64,000 nucleotides of DNA from Delphinus delphis (taxonomy: Eukaryota > Chordata > Mammalia > Artiodactyla > Delphinidae), in the NCBI RefSeq assembly GCF_949987515.2, contig NC_082697.1:22699730-22763729 (forward strand). The letters are read 5' to 3'. Below, piece by piece: positions 11,530-23,454 of the stretch. Made by a program: the position numbers and the translations under genes. Below the pieces are notes generated by a model. That model was not told the DNA's origin, searched no databases, and saw only the letters and a program-made list of their open reading frames with translations. The first letter of the stretch is position 1, and each line of letters starts with the position of its first letter.

Positions 11530-12355
11530 TATTTATTTTTTTTTAGAAAGTCAGGAGATGCCTGGGAAGGCAATGGGGAGCCACTGTTGGTTCTTGAGTG
11601 GGGTCGTGACATGGTCAGTGGACTGGAAGGGGCAAGACTAGAAAAGCAAGGTCGTGGGGAGGCTGGTGTGACAGTCCAGGGGACAGGTGTGAAGGCCTGA
11701 GGGGGGACAGAGACAGAGTTATGGGGAGAAGGAAAAGGATGGGAGAGATTTAGAGGAATAAACAACTGGTGTGCTTAGGCAAGCGTCACAAACTTAAATG
11801 CTCACAGAGCCCAGGCAGGTCATTAAGCAGGCGGTGAGCATGGAGGTGTGGGGACTGTGACACATGGTCTGGCAGGGGCAGCCCCTACTCAGCACCAGCT
11901 GATTGTTGCCACGTAGAAAAAGAGGCCCAGTGGGGTTACATCTTGTTTTTTTGAAGATAAATCAGCAATTCCGATTTTTTAAAATACAAAATTTTTCAGA
12001 TTTTTTTAAAATACAAAATTTTCCAAATTTTAAATGATGGAACTAAGTTGAAAAAAAAACAAACAAAACTCTGTGGGGGCCAAGCCATAAGGTTTGCGAT
12101 CTCTTTGGTGAGGAAGAGCCTCCAGGAGATGAAATGAAGGGACAGTGACACCAAGTTTTCCTGCCAGTGAGGCTGAAGAGGCTCACAGCCTGAGCAGCAG
12201 TCGTGGAGGGCTTCCTGGAAGAACTGACACTGGGCAGTGAAGGGGGAAGTTGTTTCAGGCTGAGAGAATAGCAAGTGCAAAGGCAGGGGTAGAGCTGAGT
12301 GAGCCCAGAAGAGCAAAAATCACCAACAGGGCATTTCACAGAAGGGAAACATGGC
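11530..12355. other. Non-coding DNA without clear feature
   Basis: Low-copy-looking sequence. 12110-12300 resembles a diffuse old repeat (TTCAGGCTGAGAGAATAGCA). A/T-rich at 11940-12060. No exon is supported. Confidence 0.3.
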
Positions 12356-12359
12356 CGGT

Positions 12360-13070
12360 AAACACGAGTTGCCTGACCTCATTAGTCATCAGGGAGAGGT
12401 AAGTCCAGACAGTGATGAATTGCCACTTTATTCCCATTCGACTGGCAAAAATGAGAAAGTCTGACAATACCAAGTGTGGGTAAAGATGTAGATCAGTGCA
12501 GCTCTGTTGCACACTGCAACACCACTGTGACCCAGCAAATCCACTCCTGGATACGTGTGCCCAAGAGAACCCTGCACACGTAGCCTGGGCCAATGCTTCT
12601 CGAACTTCAGTGTTCATAGGAATCCCCCAGGGATCTTGTTCAAAGGCAGGTTCTGATTCGGCAGGTCTAGGGCAGGGCTGAGGAGTCTACATTTCTAACA
12701 AGTTTCCAGGTGATGCCGACCCTGGAACACAACACATTTTTGAAGAGCAGTAGGAGAAATGCAGATGAATATCCACGGCAGCACTGTTCGTAAGATCAGA
12801 AAACCTGAAAACGATCCAATTATCAATTGACGAGAGAAGGAACAAATAAATAAATTGTGGTATAGTCACACACAGCCCTTAAAATCACAACTACACACAA
12901 CATGGATGAATTCTCACCAACGTGGCATTGAGGTTTTTTTTTTTAAGACAACATTCTATACAGTATACTGTTTAAAATAATAAGTAAAAACAAATAAATT
13001 GTATAGGCATTCATACATGTAAGAAGACTAAAATCAAAGAAACTAGGGAAGGATAAACTCAAAATTCAGA
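12360..13070 (+). repeat. Old L1 fragment, interrupted by MER5
   Basis: Sense L1 ORF2-derived words on both sides of 12588-12745: 'CATTCGACTGGCAAAAATGA', 'TCCACTCCTGGATACGTGTG', then 'AGCACTGTTCGTAAGATC', 'AAACGATCCAATTATCAATTG'. Strongly decayed. Confidence 0.6.
12588..12745 (+). mobile_element. MER5-type DNA transposon remnant (hAT-Charlie)
   Basis: The internal MER5 order is visible: 'CCAATGCTTCTCGAACTTCA', 'GGGATCTTGTTCAAAG', 'GGCAGGTCTAGGGCAGGGC', 'TTTCTAACAAGTTTCCAGGT'. It is non-autonomous, has no coding capacity, and is nested in the older L1. Confidence 0.65.
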
Positions 13071-13965
13071 ATATTAGTGACCTCTGGCAGAGAGCTGGGG
13101 GATGGGATGGGCTGGAGCACAGAAATGGATGTCAGATTTTGTTTCTGTTCTAGTTCTTGGGGCGGGGGTGGGTGGGTAGGGGACAGTGGTTCACAGGCAC
13201 ATATGTTGTGTTTTATAGTGTATTGTATTGTATTATGTACACAGGGCCGTGCATGGACCAATCCTGAGATTGTGTCATGAGCCAAGGATGCTGTTAACTC
13301 AATCATGAGTCCCTGAGGTCCGTATTTAAAAAGAGAGAGAGAAACTCATAGAGACAGAGACTCAAAGAGAGATGGAGAGACTGAGAGAGATGGGGAGAGT
13401 TGAGGACAGGCATGGTCCATTTGGGAACGTGTGTTCTAACCCAAGCACAGCACAGAGCGGTCAGGGCTCTGAAGGGAACAGAAGTTGTGGGACTGTGGGA
13501 TGTTTGCCTGACCCAGCCAGGGGCCAGAAAGGGGTTATCATGGGGAAGAGGCTGTAGCAGCCTGGGTGTCAGATTCTCTTCTGACTCCTGCCATCAGGCC
13601 ACCAGCTCAGACCATGCAGAGCCACAGACTTCAGGAAAGACCCTAGGAGAGGACAGAATGACTCAAACCAAGTGGAGAGAGTCCACTTGGCAGCAGGTAA
13701 CCTCCAGCCTTGGGTAAAGACCAGCTCTGGTAATGACTAGATCCGAGTGGTAACCACATCTAGCTAATGATGAGTCTTGGCTTGTGACCAAATCAGATAA
13801 TGTCCATATCCGTCAAGATCAGATCTGGGGATGCCTGGCCCCAACACTGCTCTCCAGGTCAACGAGGCATCTGGTCAGCCTTGGTCAGCCCCTGGGGGAA
13901 ATGGAGAGGGAGGAAAATCCCAGGGCCCCTGCAGGCAGTGAGGGTTGGCCTCTTTCTCCTCACCC
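13071..13965. other. Non-coding DNA with a GA-rich stretch
   Basis: GA-rich simple sequence lies at about 13330-13400. The rest is unremarkable, with no supported exon. Confidence 0.35.
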
Positions 13966-13969
13966 TACT

Positions 13970-14560
13970 GCATGCGATGAACTCTCTCTCCCCTACACAG
14001 CCCTTGGGGCTGGCCCCGCCTCCCCATTGCTCTGTCTTTGCCCTGGCTCAGCCTCTGCATCCCCTGACTGGACCACTCCAGCCTCCTCCCAGGACTTCTG
14101 CTCCGGTCTCTCCCTTTCCAATACATCCTCCACACCAGCCTCAGAGAGAACTTTCTATAAAACAGATGTGTCCCTCCCTTGCTCAGAACTCTGCATTGGC
14201 TCCCTACCACCTGGGGTGAAAGTTTGAACTGGTATTCAGCGTTAGCCTGGTATTCAAAACTCTTCACCATTTGTCTTTTGTACCCTCTCCTAATTAGATT
14301 CTGGTCAAATCCCATGACTCAGGTACAGGCTCTGCAGTTTCTCCCAAAGACAAGCTGTTTCACACCTCAGCCTATGCAGGTCCTTCGACCTGGAATGCCT
14401 CTCCCCCATTGGATACTCATCTTTTGAAATTCGACTCAGATGTCACCTACTCTGGGGAAACCTTCCCTAACTTCTACGCCCCATTCCCCATTCCCAGTTT
14501 GTCACCCCAAATACTTTATTTTTTCCCCTTGGTATTACCAAGCATTTCTTTCTTTCTTTC
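13970..14560 (+). repeat. L2 LINE 3' region
   Basis: L2-like words in order: 'CTCTGCATTGGCTCCCTACC', 'CTGGTATTCAAAACTCTTCA', 'CTTCGACCTGGAATGCCTCT', 'TGAAATTCGACTCAGATGTC'. One of the longer L2 remnants here. Confidence 0.65.
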
Positions 14561-14870
14561 TTCTTTAGCTTTACTGAGGTATAATCGACAAATAAAAATT
14601 GTATATATTTAAGGTGTACAACTTGATGTTTTGATATATGTATATATTGTGGAATGACCGCCACAATCAAGTTTATTAACATGTCCACACCTCACATGGT
14701 TACCTTTTTTTTCTTCTGGTGAGAACACTTAAGATTACACTCTTAGCACATTTCAAGTATACAATACAGTATTGTTAACTGTAGACTCCCCAGATGCTTT
14801 ATGATTGCAAAGACACACCATGCCTCAAACACCTTATAACAAATGGTTTTGCCACCCACCTTGGGGTCCA
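14561..14870 (-). repeat. L1 3' UTR fragment, antisense
   Basis: The antisense L1 3' end reads 'CTTTACTGAGGTATAATCG', 'AGGTGTACAACTTGATGTTT', then 'CATGTCCACACCTCACATGG'. Confidence 0.65.
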
Positions 14871-14949
14871 GCAGCAGACAAGGTGGACAGCTCCCAGACA
14901 CTGGTCCACTGGAGGCACCCAACAGCTCTCTCCAATTCTTCTGCCTGAT

Positions 14950-15485
14950 GGCTTTTTTTAAATAATTGAAGTATAGTTGATTTACAATATTGTGTTAGTT
15001 TCGGATATATGGCAAAGTGATTCAGTGATATGTATATTCTTTTTCAGATTATTTTCCATTATAGGTTATTACAAGATACAGAATATAGTTCCCTGTGCTA
15101 TACAGTAACTTCTAGCTGTTTATCTATTTTATATATAGTAGTGAGTATCTGTTAATTCCATACTCAGAATCTATCCCTCCCTTTCCCCTTTGGTAACCGT
15201 AAGTTTGTTTTCTATGTCTGTGAGACTGTTTCTGTTTTGTAAATAAGCTCATTTGTGTTATTTTTTTAGATTCCACATATAAGTGATATCATATAATATT
15301 TGTCTTTCTTTGTCTGACTTACTTCACTGAGTATGATCATCTCTAAGTCCATCCGTGTTGCTGCAAATGGCATTATTTCATTCTTTCTTATGGCTGAGTA
15401 GTATTCCATTGTATATATGTACCACATCTTCTTTATCCATTCATCTGTTGTTGGGCACGTGAAGGTAGCTTCCATGTCTTAGCTG
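14950..15485 (-). mobile_element. L1 LINE 3' end, antisense (ORF2 C-terminus + 3' UTR)
   Basis: On the minus strand 15475-15266 encodes the L1 ORF2 C-terminal tail (DEWIKKMWYIYTMEYYSA core), open to its stop. A 3' UTR follows down to about 14950. The element is 5'-truncated and lacks endonuclease and reverse transcriptase. Confidence 0.85.
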
Positions 15486-15489
15486 TTGT

Positions 15490-15930
15490 AAACAGACAGC
15501 ATTTTCTGAAGTCACAAGAGCTCAAGCACAGGACAACTTGGAAATGCAGCGGAGTTAATGCCCTTAGGAGCATCCTTCCATCATGCGGTCAGGAATCAGT
15601 GGGTAAATGCTCCTCCTTCAGGGAGACAGTTCTGAGGCATCTTCTCCACTGTTCCTTGGAAGGTCCCCAGCAGGATGGCATTCCAGTGGCCATGTGCTAA
15701 TGCACACTTTATTGACTTTCTCTCTTCTCCTGTCTCACTCTCCAGACTCCCTCCCTCCCACTTCCTAGGATCACCTCCCAAATGAACTACCTGTGCTCAA
15801 GTCACTGTCTCAGGGGCTGCTGCTTTTGGGGGGAACCCAAAGTAAAACATACCTGTTTGCTTCCATCTCTTACATAAAACTGGATATAGCTCCTTGACGT
15901 CTGAGGCCACATTGAATTCACCTCAAATTG
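15490..15930. other. Non-coding DNA without recognised feature
   Basis: Unique-looking sequence with a C/T-rich patch at 15715-15780. No splice-bounded frame is evident. Confidence 0.3.
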
Positions 15931-15934
15931 TGGC

Positions 15935-16025
15935 CAGCAATCTGGGTTCACATCCTGCTACTTGCATTGTGTGACCTTGACCAAGTCACTTCCTTGAAGA
16001 CAGAGGCTCAGCAAAAGAAAGTAGG
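15935..16025 (+). repeat. MIR SINE fragment
   Basis: Sense MIR words 'CTGGGTTCACATCCTGCTAC' and 'GTGTGACCTTGACCAAGTCA'. Confidence 0.6.
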
Positions 16026-16164
16026 AGATTCCCAGACCGTTAATGAAATATATCCCAGGGTCGACGGGGGGGCGGAATATAGGACTTCACTCTTCCTTCT
16101 CTTTTCCTATGTTTTCCAATTTTTTTGAGTATTCACATATTCCTTTGCTTTGTTTTGCTTTGTC

Positions 16165-16370
16165 TTGATGGTGTGGAAGGAGTGTGACCTCTGGACTGAG
16201 CAAGCCTGGGTTCAGATCTTGGCTCTGTCACGTACTAGCTGTGACTAGGCAAGTCACTCAACCTCACTGGGCCTCAGTTTCCACATCTGGAAAATGGACA
16301 TAAGCATGAGCACCTACTTTGCAGGGTGGTTGTGACTTTTAGGATAGAAGCTCGTTGTAAACCACAGAGT
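16165..16370 (+). repeat. MIR SINE, near full length
   Basis: A complete MIR layout: 'GCCTGGGTTCAGATCTTGGC', 'CAAGTCACTCAACCTCACTG', 'GGCCTCAGTTTCCACATCTG', then 'GCAGGGTGGTTGTGA'. Confidence 0.8.
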
Positions 16371-16499
16371 AAATTGCAAGCCTGGGTTATTGTTGTCCCT
16401 GGGGCTGGCATCAAGCCTGGCATGGAGGAGGTGCCTGGGAAATATCTGGAGAACACAAGGAGTGAAGCTAGTAGTGGAGCCCCAGGGTTTTCCTCATCT

Positions 16500-16700
16500 T
16501 GTTCATTCATTCATTCCATGCTCACTGATACCACTTGGGCCAAGCCCTATGCTGGGCACCGGGGATACACAGTTGTAGGAGGAATGTCTCTGGTCTCAGG
16601 AGCCTTGCCAGCTCCAGGGGAGACCCAAGAAAACCCACCATTCCCAGAGGGGCTCTGACCAACTGTCGGGGGAGTGTGGGAAGATGTCCGGGAAGAGGTA
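16500..16700 (+). repeat. Ancient interspersed repeat, family uncertain
   Basis: The pattern 'TTCATTCATTCATTCC ... CAAGCCCTATGCTGGGCACC' is a common mammalian repeat tail. I cannot assign the family from sequence alone. Confidence 0.35.
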
Positions 16701-16979
16701 ACTCCCAAGTTGTGCAGGACTTAGTCTGATGAGCAAAGGAAGGACAGAGTGTACATTCCAGCAAGAGGAGACAATGTACACTAAGGCCTGGAGGCCAGGC
16801 CGGGCCCTTGCAAGCCACTGTGGGCAGCTCATTGGGGCTGAAGTCTCAGAGTTCAAAGATGAAGCCAGAATGCAGCCAGGGCTGGATCATCACAACCTTG
16901 AAGTCCTCTGAGGAATCAGGATTTTCAGCTGAAGGTGGTGGGGATCTACGAAAAATGAGGACAAGACTGGGAAAGAATC

Positions 16980-17190
16980 TTTGACTTCCTTTGTGAACCA
17001 GGGCAACTCCTTTTGCCTCTCAGAGCCTCAGCTTCCTCGTCTGTACACTGGGGGAAAAAATATCACAACAAGGATGTTCTGAGGAGGGCTTGAAATGAAG
17101 TGTGCTCAGGGCCTGGCTGAGGAAGGCGCTCCGTTCATTCATATGAATGGAATGAATGGATGAGTGAGCAAACGAATGAATGAATTTCTG
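16980..17190 (+). repeat. MIR-like fragment with (AATG)n tail
   Basis: Sense words 'CAGAGCCTCAGCTTCCTCGT' and 'CTGTACACTGGGGG' are followed by AATGAATGAATG-type tracts at about 17140-17185. Confidence 0.5.
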
Positions 17191-17199
17191 CCAGGTGCC

Positions 17200-17730
17200 T
17201 TCCCTCACACTAGTCTCAGCCTGGAACTCAGCCTCCTCCCCGCAATCCTACCTTCTCCCTGCCCTACCCCACTCAGTGGGGCCTGCTACTTGCCCACAGG
17301 CAAGAGACGAGGGTGGGGACTTTTCTAGGGTCATCAAGTGAGTCAAAAGCACAGCCAGGTCCAGTGTTCTGTCCCTTCTCTGTGACACCAGAAATGCTTT
17401 TCTCTGCCCCTCAACATAGATTCACCTCCAGGGCCCGTCCTGGTGCTTTTTGGGACGGGAGGTGCTTGGGTTCCACCGTCTCCTTAAAGGGCCAGACCAC
17501 CTGCCTCAGCCTCCCAGATGCCCGAGCTACCATCTGCTCCCACCAGAGCCTTAGCTCTTTTCCTTAAATAGTTCCTCTCGTCTCCTTGGAGACATCTCTC
17601 ACATGGAAGAAAGGAAGGGAGGGAGGGAGGGACGGAGGGAGGAGGACGAGTTGGGTCCCGTTTCCTGAGTACCTACTGTGTGTTGGCTCTGACCCTCATC
17701 ACACCCCTTTGACCTGGGGATCCCCCCATC
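17200..17730. other. Non-coding DNA with a (GGGA)n stretch
   Basis: GGGA-rich simple repeat at about 17608-17645. No gene is seen. Confidence 0.35.
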
Positions 17731-17734
17731 CCTT

Positions 17735-17850
17735 TTCAGATGAGGAACTGAGGCATGGAGACCGGTGATCACAGGCCCCAAATTTCAGAGCAAGTAAGAG
17801 CACAGCCAGGATTTGAACCCGGGTCTGTAGGGTTCAAAACCTAAAGCCTG
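17735..17850 (-). repeat. MIR SINE fragment, antisense
   Basis: Antisense MIR: 'GATGAGGAACTGAGGCATGG', then 'GGATTTGAACCCGGGTCTG'. Confidence 0.65.
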
Positions 17851-18129
17851 TGTGACGTAAGGGGAAGGTGCATTTGTGCTGCCCTTACCCCATGTCCGAA
17901 TGCCCTGGACAGGGCACTACCTATCCCCCCAAGTCACCCTCCCTTACATGACCAATTCAGAAACACTTACGGACACCTGTCATATGTTAGGCCCTGGGCC
18001 ACACACAGAATAGGAAGAGTATCTCAGATGTGAATGGAACAAAGTCTTCTCCCTTGAAATAGAGTGTAGGGGGAGTGGGATGGACAGAAGGACATTTATT
18101 TCCTGTGCATACACCAAAAGCTTCGGGGG

Positions 18130-18285
18130 GACCATTTCAGCTGATCCTCTGAATACCGCAGTTGGTAGGATTTAAGAACCCCATTTTTCAGAAAGGAAAC
18201 TGAGGCCCAAAGAAGTTAATTCACTTATCCAAAGATATACAGGGAGAAAGTGGTGGAACCAGGATAAAGTCCCAGATTATGCTAA
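18130..18285 (-). repeat. MIR-like fragment, antisense
   Basis: Antisense words 'GAAAGGAAACTGAGGCCCAA' and 'GGTGGAACCAGGAT' around a degraded middle. Confidence 0.5.
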
Positions 18286-18289
18286 AACT

Positions 18290-19930
18290 TGCTGGAATGG
18301 CCCCCCGAGACCTGAACAAGGTGCTGCTGTGAGGTTGGGAAGGAGTGGTAGCTGGCAGCTCAAGGACCCTTGAGTGGAGGGGGAGAAATGAAAGGATGTG
18401 GACAGATGGGTCTCAGCCCCTTTCTGGCCTCAGTCCTCTTGAGCCGTCTCCAAGGCTGATATCACCAGGGTATCTGACACCACCAGCTCAAGCAAAGAGG
18501 TGACCAGATCCCACCTTAGTATCTAGTGAGTCCCACTCAAAGCATCTCATAGACATACCTCACCCCGTGGATATCTGGTCAACCCTAAACCCTTGTGTCC
18601 TAAACCCTAAACCAGCCCATCTGGTTGATCACACTAGTCTAAATCGTGGGTTTAAGAGGCAACTCTCACATCTGATGGTTCAGCCTAGGGGAGGAGAGGC
18701 TATTTCCAAAGATTTCTGGCAAAAGTGGGGTCACTGTCATATCAAAATGCCTGCATGCTGTGTGTACACCTTTCACTCTCCTACTCTGCAGTGCACTACA
18801 GGGGCTGTGACAACCCCCACAGCAGGCAAGGGAAGAAGGGAGGAAATGCTGGGTGGAGGGACTGGCATGAACAAAAGGCAGGAGGCACAGGGGATTCAGG
18901 GAAAAGCAAACAGTTGAGTGCGGGTGCGTGTGGAGAGCAGCAGAGCTGAGGCCAGAGCAGGGGTTTGATCAGGAAAGACTTTGAGTACCAGGTGAACAGC
19001 TCAGACTTCATCTGGGAGGCAAAGAGGTGCTGTTACAGGGTTTAGAGGACAGGGAGGATGTGATCCAATGTTGTTTAATCGTGGCCAGTGTAGAGGATGG
19101 CCATCAAGAGAACGTGAGACTGGAGGCAGGGAGGCTAGTGCCGAGGCCACTGCAACCATCCAGAGGAGTGATGGGCCTAGACTAGGCTGCAGCTGTGGAA
19201 AGGGAGAGGAAGGAGATAGTCTGGAGAGATGTCAAAGAGACAGAATCAAGAGTTGTTGCTGATGGATCCTGATGTGGGGCGACGGGAGAGGAGGAGGCAA
19301 AAATGAGGCTCAGGTTTCTGGTGTGAGCGGCTGATAGGACAGCCTTGAGAGGCGAGGACTGGGCAAAAGGCAAACGGGAGGAAGGCCACATGGGCACCCG
19401 GGTCACGTGAGGGATCTCAGGGCACATGGAGCTGCTCCTCCTGCGGGCTCCGTAGTTTACAGTTTTCAAAGGGCTGCCGATCCACAGACTCCCTGGAAGC
19501 CACGCCCGCCAACAACCTGTGAGGCCAACCCCATTTCTCTCGGAGAGAAAATTCAAGGCTCAGAGAGCAGCAATGACTGATCCAAGTGGGTGATGGAGCT
19601 AGCTCTTCTGCCTTCCATACCCAGGCTTTTCTCCTGCACCCAAGGGGCCTCCCAGTCACCAGAGGTTTGTAAGGAGATGTCCAGAGAAATGGGAAATCAG
19701 GGGAGAGGCTGGGGCTGGAGACAGAGAGAGGGGAGGCATGGAGTAGACAAAGTCACTCACGGAGAGGGCATCGAGAGAGACGAGAAAATCACCTGGGCAG
19801 AACCTTAAGTATCGGCAACCTTCAAGAGTTGAGCAGAGTGAAGACTGCTGCCACGTCCTGCCCCCAGGCCACCGCGCACGGCCGTGTGTCACGCACCAGG
19901 ACTTGCTTCAGACAAGTAAGCTCCCCCATT
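18290..19930. other. Non-coding DNA, diffuse old repeats
   Basis: Two CCTAAACCCTAAACC-like words occur near 18583-18615, too few to be telomeric. 18800-19300 resembles a decayed interspersed repeat. An antisense MIR scrap lies near 19490-19600. No exon is supported. Confidence 0.3.
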
Positions 19931-19937
19931 CATCAAA

Positions 19938-20012
19938 CCAGGGATCGAACCCATGCCCCCTGCAGTGGAAGCACGGAGTCTTAACCACTGAACTGCTGGC
20001 GAAGTCCCTGGA
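19938..20012 (-). repeat. CHR-family SINE fragment, antisense
   Basis: The minus strand reads GGGACTTCGCCAGCAGTTCA through the tRNA-like promoter region and stops abruptly inside the SINE at 19938. There is no A-rich tail on its left side. It belongs to the inverted duplication reported for 19938-20038 and 21716-21818. Confidence 0.8.
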
Positions 20013-20038
20013 GGTCCACTTTAAATTAAAATTCTCAG
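19938..20038 (-). repeat. Inverted repeat arm A (partner 21716-21818)
   Basis: Reverse-complementing this stretch gives 21716-21818 with about four differences, including a 30-bp non-SINE flank that matches exactly. It is the partial copy: it carries the 5' flank and 5' half of the SINE but not the 3' half. Confidence 0.8.
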
Positions 20039-20059
20039 CTTGAATTTTTTTTTTTTTTT

Positions 20060-20765
20060 TGATGTCTCTGTTGCTGACTCTGGGCTCTTTCTTTGGTCTT
20101 GAAGCTGGGCAAGCACAGGCCTTGTAGGCCTGTGGGGTGCAGCCCAAGAGGTGCACATAAACGACCATCTTCCAGAGCCCATCTAGGAGGGATGAGAAAC
20201 TGACAGTCTGGGTATCCCTACATGCAGAACCCAGCTCCTGCCTACGTTCCAGCTCATCTTGCCTGGCCTCCTCATTCATCGGTGGGGCTGTGGCCTCCTC
20301 AGCGGCAGGTGGGGCTCCCAGCCAACAGAGCAGCAGTGAAAACTCTCACGCAGCATCTCCAGAGACCCTCTGGGCTTCAATCAACAGCCCAGGCCTTCCA
20401 GCCGAAGCTGATCGTAAAATGTGAAAGGATTTTTCTAGAAATGACAAGATGCTGTACATGGAGAGTTGGATGTTACTTGGTTCCTCTATTAGAAACAGTT
20501 CGGTTACCTTATTGTGAAAGTGAGTCCTACAGTATTTCAGCAAAAGGTATTCATGGCAAAAAAAAAGAGAGGCTAAAATGATGTGAGCAGAGAAGCAGAA
20601 GAAAGACCAAGAGACTGCTGGGGGGCCGAACTGGGGAAGGCCATGCTTCCAGGAGAAAGTGGCCAACAGTGTTGTGAAGTGAGGACTGTTTTTCCTGCGC
20701 TGCCCACACCTTGGGGGCTGGGGCAAATCTCCAAGGAGACTGTGACTGTACTTCAGTACTGTGGA
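20060..20765. other. Non-coding DNA without clear feature
   Basis: A poly(T) run at about 20045-20061 precedes it. The remainder shows no recognisable repeat or exon. Confidence 0.3.
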
Positions 20766-20769
20766 GTGC

Positions 20770-21030
20770 TGGACAAAGGTCAAGGGTAATTGTTCTGGTC
20801 CTGGCTCTGCCACCACCTCTCAGGTGACCTTGGACAAATCCCTTTCTCTCTCGAGACCCCTGTTTCTCTCTCTATCTAACAAGAGGGCTCCAGTTTCTGG
20901 AAGCATTCCTTTATTTGTTCAACTAATTCAAGAAATATTTACTGAGAACCTGCTACGTGTCAGACACTGTCCTAGGAATTTGGGAGACTTCAGTAAACGA
21001 AAAAGATAACGGTCCAGCCTTCCTAGAGCA
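20770..21030 (+). repeat. MIR fragment followed by an old repeat tail
   Basis: 20795-20880 reads as sense MIR ('TCTGGTCCTGGCTCTGCCAC', 'CTTGGACAAATCCCTTTCTC'). 20905-21010 resembles the common 'CTACGTGTCAGACACTGTCC' repeat tail, whose family is uncertain. Confidence 0.45.
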
Positions 21031-21715
21031 TAGGGGACTTGTCAATAAGCAAAAAACATAATGCAAGACATGATACAGTTTATTAGGTGATTATAAGTTT
21101 TATGAAAAAAAGGAAGAGAAAGGTAGATATGGGTAAGAGGAGTAGGAAGTGCTAGAGTTGGAGAATTGGCACAGATTATTAATTTTAAATAGGGTAGTCA
21201 GGTAGTGCTCACTGAGAAGGTAATATGTGAGGAAAAGAGTGAAGGGGATATGACATCCTTGCAGGTATCTGGGGGAAAAGCTTTCCAGATAGAAGGAACA
21301 GCCACTGTAAATGCCCTAGGGTCTGAGATACGAAAATCTTCCTATTATTAAACATCTAAAAATCCTAGATTAAAAAAAATATGGAAATGGATAAGTCTTA
21401 AAGAAAGTAGAGAAATCCTCAAATTGGGAACATGAGACCAATGAGAAACCCACACTGAAGCTGTGAGATGCCACGCAGACACCTACAGCTCAGGTAACAC
21501 AAAGTCTATGGCCCACACAGGGCAGAGAGCCAAATGAGTCAGAGACCATCCTGCATAAATTATGGATTCAGGAAGGGCTACATCACAGAAAAAAATGGTG
21601 AATTTAAGAAGAGATTCTGCCTCACAGAGGCAGGCAGCAAAGACAACTGTCCGTCTCAGCCTGAGATCTGTGTGAGCTTAAAGAAAAATCTCACCTGCGA
21701 AGGTATGGACATTGA

Positions 21716-21818
21716 CTGAGAATTTTAATTTAAAGTGGACCTCCAGGGACTTCTCCAGCAGTCCAGTGGTTAAGACTCCGTGCTTCCACTGAAGGGGGGC
21801 ATGGGTTCGATCCCTGGT
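21716..21818 (+). repeat. Inverted repeat arm B (partner 19938-20038)
   Basis: This is the likely source arm. It contains the left target-site duplication and 5' half of the intact SINE at 21746-21881, plus 20 bp of flank further upstream. The spacer to arm A is about 1.68 kb. Confidence 0.8.
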
Positions 21819-21881
21819 CGGGAACTAAGATCCCACATGCTGCGCAATGCAACCAATAAATAAATAAATACATAAATAAAA
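21746..21881 (+). repeat. CHR-family SINE, complete, with TSD
   Basis: It begins GGGACTTCTCCAGCAGTCCA and ends in a (TAAA)n tail. Target-site duplications TGGACCTCCA lie at 21736-21745 and 21882-21891. It is inserted in L1 sequence. Confidence 0.9.
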
Positions 21882-22187
21882 TGGACCTCCAAATTAACAA
21901 AGCCGAAAGTTGGTTCTCTGAAAAAAGATCGAGAAGAGACAGAGGTAAAAAGATCACACAAATTATCAACATCAGGAATGAAGAAAGGACATCACTACAG
22001 ATGCTACAGACATTTAAAAGGTAACAAGATATTGTAAACAATTTTATGCCAAAAAATGGATAATTTCATTGAAGTGGACAAATTCTTCAAAAAATATTAC
22101 TTATTAAAACAGACACAAAAGAAATGACAGTTTTGAATAGTCATATCTATTAAGGAAATTGAATCTGTAACTAAAAATCTTACCATA

Positions 22188-22291
22188 TTAAGACTCCATG
22201 CTTCCACTGCACGGGGCTTAGGTTCGATCCCTGGTTGGGGAACTAAGATCTCACATGCCATGCGGCGCGGCCAAAACAAAACAAAACAAAA
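22188..22291 (+). repeat. CHR-family SINE, 5'-truncated, with TSD
   Basis: It starts inside the tRNA-like head (TTAAGACTCCATGC) and ends in (CAAAA)n. Duplications CTTACCATA lie at 22179-22187 and 22292-22300, so the truncation dates from insertion. Confidence 0.85.
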
Positions 22292-23454
22292 CTTACCATA
22301 AAGAAAATTCTAAACCCAGATGATCTCAGTGGTGAATTCTTTCAAATGTTTAGAAAATAAAAAGAATCAATTCTATAAATTCTTCTAGAGAATAAAAAAG
22401 GAGGGAATATTTCGTGACTTGGTTGATGATTTCAGCCTAAACTTGTTACCAAATTCTGAAAAGGACATTACAAGAAAGGAAAATTATAAGCCAATATCTC
22501 CATGAATGTAGATGCAAAACTACTAAACAAAATATTGACATAACAAATCTAATCATGTATAAAATCACAATACATCATGAACAAATATGATTTATTCCAT
22601 GACTGCAAAGTTGGTTTGGCATTCAAAAATCTATCAATGTAATTCACCACTTTAATAGAGTTTGTTAAATAATCATCTCAAAAGATGTGGAAAATATATT
22701 TGATCAACTTCAACACCCATTCATAATAAAAACTCTCAGCAATCTTGGAATAGAAGCATTTTCATTAATCTTACAAAGGGCATTACAAAACCCTACAGCT
22801 AACATCATACTTATTGGTGAAAATCTGAATGCTTTTCCCTTTAGATTAACTGTCCACTATCACCATAGTTATTCAACATTACAGGCTAGCCAGTGCAATC
22901 AGGAAGGGAAAAATGTACAAAATTGGAACAGAAGAAGTAAAAATATCCTTATTCACAGATGACATTTTGTGTATGTGGAAAATCCAAAGACCCTACAAGC
23001 AAACTATTAAAATGAGTGAATTTAGCAAGATCTCTGTATAAAAAGTCAATATTCAAAAATTAGTTGTATTTACATGTATGAGCAATAAACAATTAAAAAT
23101 AAAATTTAAATAAAACAATACCATTTACAATAGCACCAAAGCCTATAAAATACCTAGTAATAACTCTAATGAAAGATGTGCAAGACTTCTACACTGAAAA
23201 TTACAAAACCTTTCAGAGAGAAATTAAATAAGACCTTAATAAGTTGAGAAATATACTATGTTCATAAATTGGCCCACTCACTATTGGAAAGGTGTCATTT
23301 CTCCTCACATCGATCTGTAGATCCCAATCCAAATCAAAATCTTCTCAAGGTTCTGATAAGCACATTCTAAAATTTATATGAAAGTTCAAAGGACTTTCTA
23401 CTGTAGAGACTATATTGAAGAAGAAGAATAAAGCTGTAGGACTGACAATGCTAG

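Larger units (their letters stand above)
21340..23450 (+). mobile_element. L1 LINE ORF2 region, decayed, with nested SINEs
   Basis: The sense strand carries decayed L1 ORF2 reverse-transcriptase sequence. Near 22480-22530 it reads 'CCAATATCTCCATGAATGTA', and near 22690-22960 it encodes remnants around the catalytic region. Two CHR SINEs (21746-21881 and 22188-22291) split it. Many stops and frameshifts make it non-functional. Confidence 0.75.

Noticed and set aside
18583..18615. Telomere-like CCCTAAACC words
   Set aside because: Only two or three imperfect copies separated by unrelated bases. Not a telomeric array.
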